Assembly: GCA_014584345.1 (NCBI GenBank) | Contig: JACTNB010000013.1 | Span: 628,388-692,387, forward strand | DNA: 64,000 nt | DNA from: Planctomycetota bacterium | Lineage (GTDB): Bacteria > Planctomycetota > Planctomycetia > Planctomycetales > Planctomycetaceae | Direction: 5' to 3' | Shown: piece by piece, positions 45,942 through 55,588 of the stretch | Position numbering within the stretch: position 1 is the stretch's first letter | Layout of the letters: the number at the start of each line of letters is the position of its first letter | Made by a program: the position numbers and the translations under genes | Notes under the pieces: model-generated | What the model saw: the letters and a program-made list of their open reading frames with translations, nothing else | The model's database searches: none | What the model was told of the DNA's origin: nothing

Positions 45942-47363
45942 CTACAGTAGTGGGGCCAGCAACCGGGCCAGTGCTTCCAGCAGGGTTTTCCAGCGACTCC
46001 GCTGCAGCCATGCCGTCAGCTTGAGAGGGAGGGATTGCGCCAGGTACTTCTTCTGCTGCTGCACCACGGTATTGACGGAAAGTTCATCGAATAGGATCAG
46101 ATTCAGTTCCAGATTGCAGGCAAACGAGCGGATATCCATGTTACTGGTACCCACCACGGCAAACCGGTTGTCGACCGTCATCGTTTTCGAGTGGAGCAAC
46201 CCAGGTTGAAACAGGGAAATGCGCACGTCCATTTCCAGCAGTTCGCGGTAGAACGAGCGTTGCGCGGCGGAAACGAGGATTTGGTCGGAACGTTCCGGCA
46301 ACAGCAACCGCACGATGACACCCCGCAGCCGGGCTACTTCAATTGCCTGCAGCAGGGATTCATCGGGCACGAAATAGGGGGTGGTGATAATGACTTCGTG
46401 GCGGGCTTCGTAAATCATGGCCACAAGCAGGCGATGCAAGTTCTGCGTTTGATAGGTGGGGCCGCTGGGGAACAGTTCCAGCACCCGCTGTCCCATGGAT
46501 TCGGCCTCGGGGAAAAATTCCTCACGGGGTATCTGTACTTCCGTTTCAGCGTACCAGTCCTGGCAAAAGACGGCCTGCAGTTGCAGGACGATCGGGCCCG
46601 TGAGTCTTAGCATGAGATCATGCCATTCGAGTTGCCGGGTGCCGTAGTCCGCATTGCAGATGTTCTGGGAACCGGTATATCCAATCCGGCCATCGATCAC
46701 CGCCAGCTTGCGATGATTCCGCATGTCGATTCTGGCCAGCTTTTTGCGAAAGGGATTCACCGGCAGGGCTGCGTGAATTTCGACACCGGCTTCCCGCAGA
46801 CGCCGGGATTGATTTCTCAGGAATCTGCCCGAACCGACCGCGTCCACCAGTACCCGGCATTGCACTCCCCGCTGTTCCGCGCGAATCAGGGCATCGCAGA
46901 CGCTGCGCCCCGTCTCATCATCCATCCAGATATAAACCAGAATATGCACATGCTGCGTGGCTTCGTCGATATCCCGGATAAGCGCTTGAATGGCGGGCTG
47001 GGTGTCGTCGATCAACTCCAGTGAATTCCCCTTGAGTGCGGGGATCTCTCCCAGTTGCACGGAAAGCAGGTGCCGAGAGCGATCTTCGCTGGCGGCCTCC
47101 GGATCCACGTAATATTCCCGCAGCAGGGGAAACAGATCGAGCTGGAACGAACGCCGATGCCGGGCATGTTCGGCGATGCGTTTGCGGGGGAGCCGCGAGT
47201 TGCCGAATGTCAGGAACAGCAGCAGGCCCAGGAACGGTTGGACCGACACGATCGCCACCCACGCCAGGGCAGCCGGAGGGCGGCAACGGAGTGCGATGAT
47301 CGGCACAACCATCAGGCGAATAGTCCACTCCAGGACCAGAATTAGAAAGGGCAGGGAATCCAT
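45942..47363 (-). CDS. cls: cardiolipin synthase (PLD superfamily)
   Basis: 473 residues from the ATG at 47363. Two N-terminal membrane helices (about 5-55) precede two phospholipase-D domains with HKD motifs: HRKLAVIDGRIGYTGSQN (about 220) and HSKTMTVDNRFAVVGTSN (about 400). The enzyme joins two phosphatidylglycerol molecules to cardiolipin at the inner membrane. The open frame extends 227 codons upstream with no homology. The ribosome site is weak. Confidence 0.93.
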   Translation of the reverse strand: MDSLPFLILVLEWTIRLMVVPIIALRCRPPAALAWVAIVSVQPFLGLLLFLTFGNSRLPRKRIAEHARHRRSFQLDLFPLLREYYVDPEAASEDRSRHLLSVQLGEIPALKGNSLELIDDTQPAIQALIRDIDEATQHVHILVYIWMDDETGRSVCDALIRAEQRGVQCRVLVDAVGSGRFLRNQSRRLREAGVEIHAALPVNPFRKKLARIDMRNHRKLAVIDGRIGYTGSQNICNADYGTRQLEWHDLMLRLTGPIVLQLQAVFCQDWYAETEVQIPREEFFPEAESMGQRVLELFPSGPTYQTQNLHRLLVAMIYEARHEVIITTPYFVPDESLLQAIEVARLRGVIVRLLLPERSDQILVSAAQRSFYRELLEMDVRISLFQPGLLHSKTMTVDNRFAVVGTSNMDIRSFACNLELNLILFDELSVNTVVQQQKKYLAQSLPLKLTAWLQRSRWKTLLEALARLLAPLL

Positions 47364-47576
47364 GTGGGGGGCAAGCTCAAATGAATCGCAAGGCAACGGG
47401 AGACAGGATCGGCCTACAGTGACGCAACTCTGCGGAATACAGTGATATCCTAGCAAGCTGCACGCCCGAGTGGGGGGGGATTTCATGTGCGCCGGAAAGA
47501 TTTTTCCTCGCGATTTCCCACTACCCCACAAGCCGAAGACTGGTGAATCCGCGGGAAGAATCGATACGATCTGGCC

Positions 47577-49202
47577 ATGAACGCGATTACCGAACGACGC
47601 CTGGTGCTGTTCCTCATGGTTTGCGCCGGGGTTCTGCGCTGCTGGCAGTTGGAGTTGTCTCCCGTGGAACACTTCGATGAAGGAGTGTATGCCTCGAATT
47701 TCTGGTTCACCGCGGAGGAAGGGTATCGTTATCCCGATCGTCATCTGTATGCTCCCCCTCTGCTGCCGATGCTGATCGAATGGGGGCATCTGGTCTGGGG
47801 GCCGGGACTGCTGGCCTGCCTGATTCCCAGTCTGTTGGCGGGCATCCTGACGGTTCCATTGATCTGGTTGTTTGTCCGTCGCATCGCAGGTCCACTGGGA
47901 GGAGTTTGTGCGGCAGCCCTCTGGACCTTTCAGGACATGGCGATTCTGTATTCCCGCACTGCCTTGACGGAATCCCTGCTCTGTTTTTGGATGCTGCTGG
48001 CCGTCCTGCTGGCGGAGCGGTTGCTCACGGCCTGCCGGGAACAAAACCGGACCGCGGTTTCGTTGTTACTGCTGGCTGGCGGAAGTGGCCTGGCAGCCGG
48101 TTTGGCCTGGCTGACAAAGTACAACGGCTGGCTGACGCTGGCGATCATTCTCTCCGCCAGCTTTCCCTGGGGAATCTGCTCGAAGCTGGATGCAAACGGC
48201 TGGAGACGCACCCTGGGAGCCCTGCTGGCGCTGGTGGCCGTGGCTTGGGTGCTCTGGTGGCCTTATCTGAATTCACTTCAACCAGTGGGAGGATATGCAT
48301 CAGTCGCGGCGAATCATCGGCAATATTTCGGGGGGCTTTCCGGTTGGGGTGCCTCGCTGGGGCTCCAGGGACGCAATTTCTGGCTGCTGGCCAGCGGTGT
48401 CGGCCTGTGCGGGCCGGCCTGTTGCGCACTCCTTCTCTGGACATACGCGGGGCGTCCTCGCGTGGAACGGGACGCAATTTCTTCTCATCCACTCCAGTGG
48501 ACCAATCCCGGTCTGTGGCTGATTGCCAGTTGGTGGTGCGGCTTGAGCGTGGCGATTCCGCTCTATCACCCCTATCCCCGTCTGTTGCTCCCCTGGATCC
48601 TGTCCAGTTGCCTGGGCTTGGGAGTGTTGTGTCAATGGTGGGGCACGAACGGCTGGCCCTTCCGGCGTTCGCCCGAACAGTCCCCCCGCCTGGGAATCGC
48701 GTGTCCGGAGGCCTGGAGCCAGGGGGGCGTGTTCCTGCTGCTCGGGGTGGCGGTGCTGCTCGGGCCGCTCTGGCGGAGTTCCGCCTGGCAGGATCGCCGG
48801 GCCTTGCAGCACATTTCCGCCGAGTTTGTGCGGCAGGCGGGCACCATCGCCAGCGAACAGGGATTTGCAGAGAATCAGACGATTTTTTACGTCTATGGCG
48901 AACCGGCCCTGTTTTATCACCTCTCCGCCGCGGATCGACTGGCCGGTCCCATCGGGCATCTCGATTTCGCGCTGGCCCCACGAAACAATGTGCGCGTCCC
49001 CACGTTTCTGGTGGTCGGCCCCCATGCGGAACGATCCCCGTTGTTTCAACAACAGTGGACGAACCGGGCGGAGGCCTTTCGATTGGTGGCGGAGCAAAAC
49101 TATCTTCCCAGTCGCTTCATTCAACTTAACGAGCGGGCCGCGCCGAACTCCCGTCCGTTGCGGGTTGCCCTCTATCAAGTGGTCTGGCCCGCGACGGAAT
49201 AA
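47577..49202 (+). CDS. GT39-type membrane glycosyltransferase
   Basis: 541 residues, multi-spanning. The N-terminal loop has EHFDEGVYASNFW, with the acidic pair (Asp-Glu) typical of the first periplasmic loop of the protein-mannosyltransferase/ArnT superfamily, and APPLLPMLIEWG. These enzymes transfer a sugar from a polyprenyl-phosphate donor to protein or lipid on the outer face of the membrane. Donor and acceptor are unknown. A hairpin-like repeat (ACACCCGG...CCGGGTGT, about 49225-49265) follows but has no T tract. Confidence 0.85.
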   Translation: MNAITERRLVLFLMVCAGVLRCWQLELSPVEHFDEGVYASNFWFTAEEGYRYPDRHLYAPPLLPMLIEWGHLVWGPGLLACLIPSLLAGILTVPLIWLFVRRIAGPLGGVCAAALWTFQDMAILYSRTALTESLLCFWMLLAVLLAERLLTACREQNRTAVSLLLLAGGSGLAAGLAWLTKYNGWLTLAIILSASFPWGICSKLDANGWRRTLGALLALVAVAWVLWWPYLNSLQPVGGYASVAANHRQYFGGLSGWGASLGLQGRNFWLLASGVGLCGPACCALLLWTYAGRPRVERDAISSHPLQWTNPGLWLIASWWCGLSVAIPLYHPYPRLLLPWILSSCLGLGVLCQWWGTNGWPFRRSPEQSPRLGIACPEAWSQGGVFLLLGVAVLLGPLWRSSAWQDRRALQHISAEFVRQAGTIASEQGFAENQTIFYVYGEPALFYHLSAADRLAGPIGHLDFALAPRNNVRVPTFLVVGPHAERSPLFQQQWTNRAEAFRLVAEQNYLPSRFIQLNERAAPNSRPLRVALYQVVWPATE

Positions 49203-49385
49203 TGGGCAGTTCCCTGTTCCACGGCACACCCGGCTTTCCCTCCCCATTGTCGAGCCCGGGTGTTCCCGTTCGCATGCGACCAGGTACTCCCGAGGCAACC
49301 CTTAACAGGCAAACCGATACCGGATAAACTGAGGGAACCCGGAGGCGAGTCTGCCCCGGTAGAGAACCGTCGGCGGGGAGGATAT

Positions 49386-50330
49386 ATGAAGCCATTCCAG
49401 AAAATACTTTACCTGGCCGGATCAACCCCAGCGGATGCAGAGGCATGGGCCTGTGTTGTCGAACGGGCAGCCTCGTGGGGGGCTACACTGACACTCCTGG
49501 AGGTGACTCAACCCCTCACGGTCTACGATGCCTGGCTGGAACTGCCCATTTCGGCCCGCGATCTGGAAGCCCGCGTGCGGGAACAGCGGGATGCGTCGCT
49601 ACGGGCCTTGCAGGACCACGCCGCCCGGCATGGGGTGGCCTCCGAGGTGATTCACACCCGCGGGAAGCCGCATATTGAGGTGATTCGAGCCGTCATTCGA
49701 GGCGGGTACGATCTGGTCGCTAAACAGGCCGACACAACAAAACCGGGCCTGTTTACCCGGGGAGCCGAGTTGGCCTTGCAGCGCAAATGCCCATGTCCCG
49801 TCTGGCTGCTCAAGCCGACCCCCCAAACGCGACATGCCAGAGTCGTGGCGGCCGTGGATCTGCAGCCCGATGATGCGGAACGGACTGCCCTGAACCGGAA
49901 AATCGTGGAAATGGCAGTCCTGATGGCCGAATTCGACAAATTCGAACTGGAAGTGGTGAATACATGGGAATTGCCCGGAGAAGCGGCCATGCGAACCCTG
50001 GCCGACATTCCCGAGGCAACCATCGAAAAATACGCCCGGGACGTGGAACAATTGCGCTACCGCTGGATGAACGAATTTCTCGAACCCTTCAGGCAGCGGT
50101 ATTCGCCCTGCGCAGGACGCGTGGTCCGTGGTGCCCCGGAAGAGGTTCTGCTGAAACTGGACTCCTCCGAACCGGTCGGCCTGCTGGTGATGGGGACACA
50201 AGCCCGAACCGGAATCCCCGGCTTCTTCATCGGAAATACCGCCGAATTCGTGCTCGAACACGTCGACTGTGCCGTGATGACCGTGAAACCCGATGGCTTC
50301 GTCAGCCCGGTTCTCTCGACCAATCGCTGA
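49386..50330 (+). CDS. universal stress protein, UspE-like tandem
   Basis: 314 residues from the ATG at 49386, which has a strong GGGGAGGATAT site. Two Usp domains in tandem (about 1-145 and 150-310). The second ends with ARTGIPGFFIGNTAEFVLEH, close to the C-terminal signature of UspE. Usp proteins respond to starvation and stress; the glycine pattern suggests nucleotide binding in the second domain. Soluble and cytoplasmic. Separate transcription unit judged by gaps on both sides. Confidence 0.9.
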   Translation: MKPFQKILYLAGSTPADAEAWACVVERAASWGATLTLLEVTQPLTVYDAWLELPISARDLEARVREQRDASLRALQDHAARHGVASEVIHTRGKPHIEVIRAVIRGGYDLVAKQADTTKPGLFTRGAELALQRKCPCPVWLLKPTPQTRHARVVAAVDLQPDDAERTALNRKIVEMAVLMAEFDKFELEVVNTWELPGEAAMRTLADIPEATIEKYARDVEQLRYRWMNEFLEPFRQRYSPCAGRVVRGAPEEVLLKLDSSEPVGLLVMGTQARTGIPGFFIGNTAEFVLEHVDCAVMTVKPDGFVSPVLSTNR

Positions 50331-50558
50331 TTTTCCAGGATGTCGCGTTTCACCCAGGGCAGGGGAGGCGTGGAACCCGGACCGCCGTTTCGGCGGGGAC
50401 GCATCGGCAGCTTCCGATCGGCCCCTGGCAAATCTCCCGGTTGGATGCAGTTCGGTAGGCCCCTCGATACAATGCGGCCTTCATCAACGACTTCCCTTCC
50501 CCCGAGGGGGGCGTTTCTCACGATTTTTTATGGCGCGATTGTTACCGCGGAGTCAAAC

Positions 50559-51650
50559 ATGGAAGCTGGGATTGTCGGTTTACCTAACGTGGGAAAATCC
50601 ACGTTGTTCAACGCCTTGACCGCCGCGGGCATCGCCAGCGAGAATTATCCGTTCTGCACGATTGAACCGAACGTCGGCGTGGTGGAAGTCCCCGATCCCC
50701 GGCTTGAAATTATCAATCAGTTTCTTCCCACGCAGAAAATCCTGCATGCCTCCCTGAAACTGGTGGATATTGCCGGTATCGTCAAGGGGGCCTCCGAAGG
50801 AGAAGGTCTCGGAAACAAGTTCCTCGCCAACATTCGCGATGTCGATGCAATTTTGCACGTCGTCCGCTGCTTCGAAAATGGAGACGTGATTCACGTCGAG
50901 GGAACCGTTGATCCCCTCCGCGACGTGGAAACCATCGATACCGAACTGATCCTGGCAGATCTGCAAACCGTGGAATCCGCTCGCGAACGATCCCAGAAAA
51001 AAGCCCGCACCGGAGACGCCGACGCAAAAAAACGGCTCCAGCTTCTCGAACGCTGCTTCGAACGGCTCGACAATGCCCTGCCAATTCGGGGCATTCCGCT
51101 TCACGATGCCGAGGAAGAAAAATTGTTACGCGGCTTCTCCTTCCTCACCGCCAAACCGGTACTCTATATCGCCAATGTCTCCGAGGACGACCTAGCCGGA
51201 GAAAGCGAACACGTCCGCAAGCTGAGGGCACGCGCCGAAACCGAGGGAGGCCTGGTGGTCCCCGTTTGTGCCTCCATCGAGGCAGAATTGAGGGAACTGG
51301 ACGATGCCGACCGCACGGAAATGCTTGAAAGCCTCGGCCTGCAGGAGCCGGCCTTGAACGTACTTGCCCGAGCCGCCTACAAAACCCTCGGATATCAGAG
51401 TTATTTCACTGCCGGTCCCAAGGAAATCCGGGCCTGGACCATCCCCATTGGGGCCACGGCTCCCCAGGCAGCCGGTGTGATTCACACCGACTTTGAACGC
51501 GCCTTTATTCGCGTGGAAGTGTACAGTATTGCAGATCTGCAAACCTACAAGAGTGAAAAAGCCATCCGCGAAGCCGGCAAGCTCCGCGTGGAAGGGAAGG
51601 AATACATCATGCGGGACGGTGATATCTGTCATTTTCTCGCCAATCCATGA
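50559..51650 (+). CDS. ychF: redox-regulated ATPase/GTPase YchF
   Basis: 363 residues. Obg-family P-loop protein; Walker A GLPNVGKST at residues 6-14, DIAGIVKGASEGEGLGNKFL switch region, and C-terminal TGS domain ending VEGKEYIMRDGDICHFLAN. YchF prefers ATP and is linked to ribosomes and oxidative stress. The ATG at 50559 begins the homology; the upstream open frame does not. Confidence 0.97.
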   Translation: MEAGIVGLPNVGKSTLFNALTAAGIASENYPFCTIEPNVGVVEVPDPRLEIINQFLPTQKILHASLKLVDIAGIVKGASEGEGLGNKFLANIRDVDAILHVVRCFENGDVIHVEGTVDPLRDVETIDTELILADLQTVESARERSQKKARTGDADAKKRLQLLERCFERLDNALPIRGIPLHDAEEEKLLRGFSFLTAKPVLYIANVSEDDLAGESEHVRKLRARAETEGGLVVPVCASIEAELRELDDADRTEMLESLGLQEPALNVLARAAYKTLGYQSYFTAGPKEIRAWTIPIGATAPQAAGVIHTDFERAFIRVEVYSIADLQTYKSEKAIREAGKLRVEGKEYIMRDGDICHFLANP

Positions 51651-51873
51651 TTCGGACCTGCTCCGCGAACCCGCCTGGCCGACGACGCATCCGTTCTGTC
51701 AAATCGACTCTCCCATGCCCAAACCTGCGGGACCAGTGCTCCGTTTTGGGGGCATACGGCGATATTGACGATATAAATTGGGGGATTTCAGTCGATTTCT
51801 CCGATAACGTACTCCAGCCACGGACTTGAAATGCCGCCGGAACAGACGTATTATCCGCATCGGCTAAAAATTG

Positions 51874-51962
51874 GGAGAGATGGCTGAGTGGCCGAAAGCG
51901 CCGGATTGCTAATCCGGTAAGTCTCGAAAGAGGCTTCACGGGTTCGAATCCCGTTCTCTCCG
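51874..51962 (+). tRNA. tRNA-Ser (anticodon GCT)
   Basis: Acceptor arms GGAGAGA (51874-51880) and TCTCTCC (51955-51961) pair fully, discriminator G at 51962. D-arm TGGCTGAGTGGCC, anticodon stem CCGGA/TCCGG with loop TTGCTAA giving anticodon GCT, a long variable arm (GTCTCGAAAGAGGC) as in type II tRNAs, and T-loop GGTTCGAATCC. CCA is not encoded. Reads AGC/AGU. Confidence 0.97.
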
Positions 51963-51965
51963 CTC
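51936..51965. other. putative attachment site (3' end of tRNA-Ser)
   Basis: The 3' third of the tRNA gene is the usual core for tyrosine integrases, and an integrase gene ends 171 bases downstream pointing at it. I did not find a second copy of this sequence before base 64000, so the far end of the element, if any, is outside the window. Confidence 0.4.
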
Positions 51966-52135
51966 CTTGCCCCACATGGCCTTCCATACCCCTTGTTTTG
52001 TAGTGTTTCAGGAAGTTGTGGAATCGAAGAAGTGAATTTTGTGCTAGATTTGTGCTGAATCGTGAACGACATCATGAATGCCTCCTCGCTGGCAATTTGA
52101 AAAAAAAATTACAGGGATTCACATTCCGCAAAAAG

Positions 52136-53239
52136 TCAATCCTGCTCCGAATGGAATTTTTCCAGGCGCCTCATCGCCTGATGAGAATCTAGTCTGGCAA
52201 TGTGCGTGTATTGCTTCAACGTTCCTTCGTCCACATGGCCCACCCATTCCCGAACGATGGCGCAGGGTGTCCCCGCAACAATCGCTCTTGAGACGAAACT
52301 GTGCCGGAAAGTGTGCAGGTGCCCGTAGAGACTCAGCTTCTTGAGCGTACGTTTAAGTGATTGCAACAATCGCCGCTCTGAGATCTGGTTCCCGCCTTGC
52401 GGATATTTTTTGGATGGGCGTGCGGTAACGACCCAGCGAAAATCGCGTGGTAATCCTTCCAGGACGGTTTGAGCGCCTTCGTTCAACGGGATACTTCGCA
52501 CATTTCCCGTCTTGGTCGTCCATTCATCCTTTGGACGAATGTGAATAAAGCGATTTTCCCAGTCGATATCCCCCCAAGTAAGCCATCTCAGTTCCCCAAT
52601 TCGCATTCCGGTCACGGAAAGTAAACTGAAAATTGAGCGGTGTACAGGCGATGCGTTTTCGAGAATTTTCTCGATCTCCGTGGGACTCCAGCACGGCTGA
52701 GGATTTCCCTTGGGCTTGTTCATTTTCAAGCCTTCAAGTGGGTTCTCGAAGATCAATCGGCGTGACCTGGCAAACGAAACGAGGCGACGAAGGATGCCGA
52801 TTTCCGTATATACCGTTCTCAACTGAGCTCCATCAACTTTCCTCTTTCGGCGATATCGATCAACAATATCGATGTCGAAATCTTGTAGTTCGTGTACGCA
52901 ATTCTCGTTTGCGAAACGAACAAGGCGATGTAGGACTTGTCTGTATTTTTCCAGCGTCCTGGGACGACGGCCTTCAGTTTCGCAACTCTCGATGAGCCGA
53001 TTGGCAATTTCTTCTATCGATACCGGACGAAGTTGTGCAAGTCGAGATAACGATTTCTCCGTTAGCTCCCGTTCCATTTCCAAAGCCTTGGCACGGGCTT
53101 GCCGCTTATTTGACGTTTTGAGTGAACGTCGGATTTGGCGGCCTTTGTATTGGATGGTCACATGCCACGTCTGGCCACGCAGGAATATTCGAGCAATTTC
53201 CCCGACGTTTTCGGAAATATATTTTGAATTTTCAGACAT
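52136..53239 (-). CDS. int: tyrosine recombinase / integrase
   Basis: 367 residues. N-terminal SAM-like core-binding domain (about 60-170) and C-terminal catalytic domain. Catalytic residues: Arg in TGMRIGELRWL, His-x-x-Arg in HTFRHSFVS, His in GHVDEGTLKQ, and nucleophile Tyr in QYTHIARLD. Site-specific integration at the adjacent tRNA-Ser is likely. The start has GGAG inside the end of the preceding small gene (three-base gap), so translation is coupled. Base composition is visibly more AT-rich than upstream genes, consistent with a transferred element. Confidence 0.94.
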   Translation of the reverse strand: MSENSKYISENVGEIARIFLRGQTWHVTIQYKGRQIRRSLKTSNKRQARAKALEMERELTEKSLSRLAQLRPVSIEEIANRLIESCETEGRRPRTLEKYRQVLHRLVRFANENCVHELQDFDIDIVDRYRRKRKVDGAQLRTVYTEIGILRRLVSFARSRRLIFENPLEGLKMNKPKGNPQPCWSPTEIEKILENASPVHRSIFSLLSVTGMRIGELRWLTWGDIDWENRFIHIRPKDEWTTKTGNVRSIPLNEGAQTVLEGLPRDFRWVVTARPSKKYPQGGNQISERRLLQSLKRTLKKLSLYGHLHTFRHSFVSRAIVAGTPCAIVREWVGHVDEGTLKQYTHIARLDSHQAMRRLEKFHSEQD

Positions 53240-53242
53240 TTG

Positions 53243-53494
53243 TTAAACTCCTTCGTTGAAAATTTTTTCAATTAGTCGATCGCGAAAAAATAGTAGGCGT
53301 TTGCCTGCTTTTTTTGCACAGCCACGAAGGCGATCTTCTGAGCTCCACTGGTAGATGGTGTGCTTCGGCACCTGCAGCAACTCGGACGCCTGTTCCACGG
53401 AGAGAATTGGCGGATATTTTTTTGACCACATTGGGGCTTTAAAGGCTTGCTGTATTTCATCCCGCGAAAGCCTGATTGATTGTCGAGTAGCCAT
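53243..53494 (-). CDS. helix-turn-helix protein, probable excisionase/regulator
   Basis: 83 residues. The central segment PPILSVEQASELLQVPKHTIYQWS is a MerR/excisionase-type HTH (the 'helix_turn_helix_17' kind), followed by the wing RLRGCAKKAGKRLLF. GAGGGAAACAG precedes the ATG. It lies directly upstream of the integrase in the same operon, the usual location of a directionality factor or an integrase regulator. Confidence 0.85.
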   Translation of the reverse strand: MATRQSIRLSRDEIQQAFKAPMWSKKYPPILSVEQASELLQVPKHTIYQWSSEDRLRGCAKKAGKRLLFFRDRLIEKIFNEGV

Positions 53495-53625
53495 CTGTTT
53501 CCCTCAGTTCTACCAAAGTCGTTTTTACACCGGGGAAGCAATGCCTCCTCTCGCCAGATGATTTCCGGACGTTTGGGGTAAGACCAAAGATTCATGCAGC
53601 ATGGAGAAGAAAAGGTAATATCTGT

Positions 53626-54990
53626 ATGTCACACCCCCGAAACAGCGCAATTGCCCAGTACGGTCAGCTCGTGATCGAACCGCTTTCAAAAGTGGAGGCA
53701 GCAAGCGAGATTGTTCGATCTGTTAAATCAGCATCCGAAAGAGTTGCGGTTTTTCACTGGAAACCGATCGATAAAATATGCCAGGACATTCCAAACGATT
53801 TCCACTTCAAAATGCTCTGCTCAACACATAGCAACGGAGTCCGTCGCTTCTACCCGATGGGTGGGTATCTCCAGTTGACACAAGTGGCGTCCGTCGGTGG
53901 ACTGGCAATCCTATCGCATTTCAAGTCGATGTCCGCAGAGCAACGACGAAGCTACCGCACGATGTTTTTGCTATATCAGAAGGCTTTGGGCTTTCGCGAA
54001 CATTATGGACGGAATTTTCGCGGGTTGAAGGACCTAACCCTCAAACGCTCCGCCCGTGATTCGTTGCCCTTTCGGGATGTCCTGCCAATGGATCTAGGGC
54101 TAGACAGTCATGGCCAAGGACGCCGATGGGGGATTGACAGATTAAAAACTGAAGGGCGAGCCATCGCGAATGGTCTCGGGAATGATCGCCCATCAGAACA
54201 AGACCAGATCGAGTTAGGATTGTTTGCTGCCGCAAAGCGGAATCCCTTAACGCTAAACTCCAACGAGGAAGTTAAGGGGTTGGTTCGTATGGCGCTGTAC
54301 GATGGCGTGTCACCCGAGGTCACCCGAGGCGAATCAGATGTGCACCAAGTCATTCGAGTTGATAGTTGGATCGAAGAGGAGATCCTCAAAGCCATTGATG
54401 CACATCTCGACGATTCTCAGGAAAAGTTTGATGACTGGTTTTGCGGTCCCAAAAATTCTTTCCTGAAACAAATCTCTCGCAAGAAGTGCCCTCACGGAAC
54501 CGTCACCAACAACGAGGTGCGCAAGGTGCTGCTAAGCCTTGGCTGGGAGTCTTATTTCTACCTTGCGGGATGCATTCACGCTCAGATGCGTAGCTTCCAA
54601 AATGCATTGCCGGAACGTCTCAGTGATGCAGAGAAAATGCTGTATGAGATAGCCTACCTGCGGCAGAACGCCTTTGCTGATCTCCCTCTCGTCCTGCTCC
54701 GTGAGCGAATCCCCATTTTGAGGGCACCGATCCAACATTTGTGGACTTCACCAGATGAGTTCGATTTCATGGGAACCGTGCATCGATTGCTGTCTTACTA
54801 TTCGGAAATGGTACATTCTCGACGACAGGCAGACCGTAATGCACGCAACTACAGCGTTGCATCGAAAGATATTGGACGCAATCTACGAACTTTTCAGTAC
54901 GATGAAGAGCGCCCTGTTGAAGACAACGGGAACCGTTGGGTCAATCGCCCTAGGCGGGATGATGATGAAGATTCTGGATGGGAAGACTAA
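53626..54990 (+). CDS. hypothetical protein of the integrated element
   Basis: 454 residues, soluble, no signal peptide. N-terminal half is mixed alpha/beta; a central charged region (EEEILKAIDAHLDDSQEKFDDWF) is followed by a helical segment LGWESYFYLAGCIHAQMRSFQNALPERLSDAEKMLYEIAYLRQ (seen in pieces) and an acidic/basic tail (NRPRRDDDEDSGWED). I do not recognise any domain. It is divergent from the excisionase-integrase operon and shares their lower GC. Being the only sizeable cargo-like gene of that AT-rich block makes it worth searching for a defence or replication role. Confidence 0.7.
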   Translation: MSHPRNSAIAQYGQLVIEPLSKVEAASEIVRSVKSASERVAVFHWKPIDKICQDIPNDFHFKMLCSTHSNGVRRFYPMGGYLQLTQVASVGGLAILSHFKSMSAEQRRSYRTMFLLYQKALGFREHYGRNFRGLKDLTLKRSARDSLPFRDVLPMDLGLDSHGQGRRWGIDRLKTEGRAIANGLGNDRPSEQDQIELGLFAAAKRNPLTLNSNEEVKGLVRMALYDGVSPEVTRGESDVHQVIRVDSWIEEEILKAIDAHLDDSQEKFDDWFCGPKNSFLKQISRKKCPHGTVTNNEVRKVLLSLGWESYFYLAGCIHAQMRSFQNALPERLSDAEKMLYEIAYLRQNAFADLPLVLLRERIPILRAPIQHLWTSPDEFDFMGTVHRLLSYYSEMVHSRRQADRNARNYSVASKDIGRNLRTFQYDEERPVEDNGNRWVNRPRRDDDEDSGWED

Positions 54991-55106
54991 CAGACATCAG
55001 TTCCGTTTCGTTGCCTGAATCGATAACAGTTTCTTCTCCCCCCTCCCCCGCTGTGGAGGCTGGTTTCGATTCATTCCAAAGCAATATGAGACGCTCTTGA
55101 GGAAGC

Positions 55107-55307
55107 TCATCTTGCTCGATCAGACGGATCAGACGTGGTTCTTGTATCGTTGCTGCTTGAACATTCTTGCGATTTTGACTGTTGCTGCTGCTCGTGCCAT
55201 TGTTGGGCCAGAAGATGCCCCAAGATCTGACTGATGGCCCGAGCAGCAGCAGAGGGCTCAGATTGCTGACTCAGTGTTTGATTCTGGTTGTGATAATTCT
55301 GACTCAT
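55107..55307 (-). CDS. small Gln-rich hypothetical protein
   Basis: 66 residues from the ATG at 55307: MSQNYHNQNQTLSQQSEP, then a short amphipathic helix ARAISQILGHLLAQQWHEQQ, then a Ser/Asp-rich tail. Low complexity and weak ribosome site, so coding is uncertain. The helix looks protein-like. An extension to a Met at 55352 is possible. Confidence 0.35.
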   Translation of the reverse strand: MSQNYHNQNQTLSQQSEPSAAARAISQILGHLLAQQWHEQQQQSKSQECSSSNDTRTTSDPSDRAR

Positions 55308-55588
55308 GGAGTACTTTCTTATTGGGATGATGCGGCTGTTGTCGAGAAACAATCAGACTGTCAATATCTTTTGATCGAATGATATTTCACATCGTGTTCT
55401 CACTGGGGCCGGATAAATGGGGCAGTTCAGTATTGGGTGTTGTTATTCATGCTTCTGACCGCAATGACGGGCCATCGAGAGTGCTTCCGAGATTAACAAG
55501 CCTTGAAACATCGCAATTCGTATTTCAACAGCTGAAGTGCAGGGCTGTATGCACACCTGCTCTTCAGTAAATAGGAAACGGTTGCCAG

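Noticed and set aside
55379..55570. 63-residue plus-strand frame between the element and the ThiF gene
   Set aside because: No ribosome site and no resemblance to a protein family.
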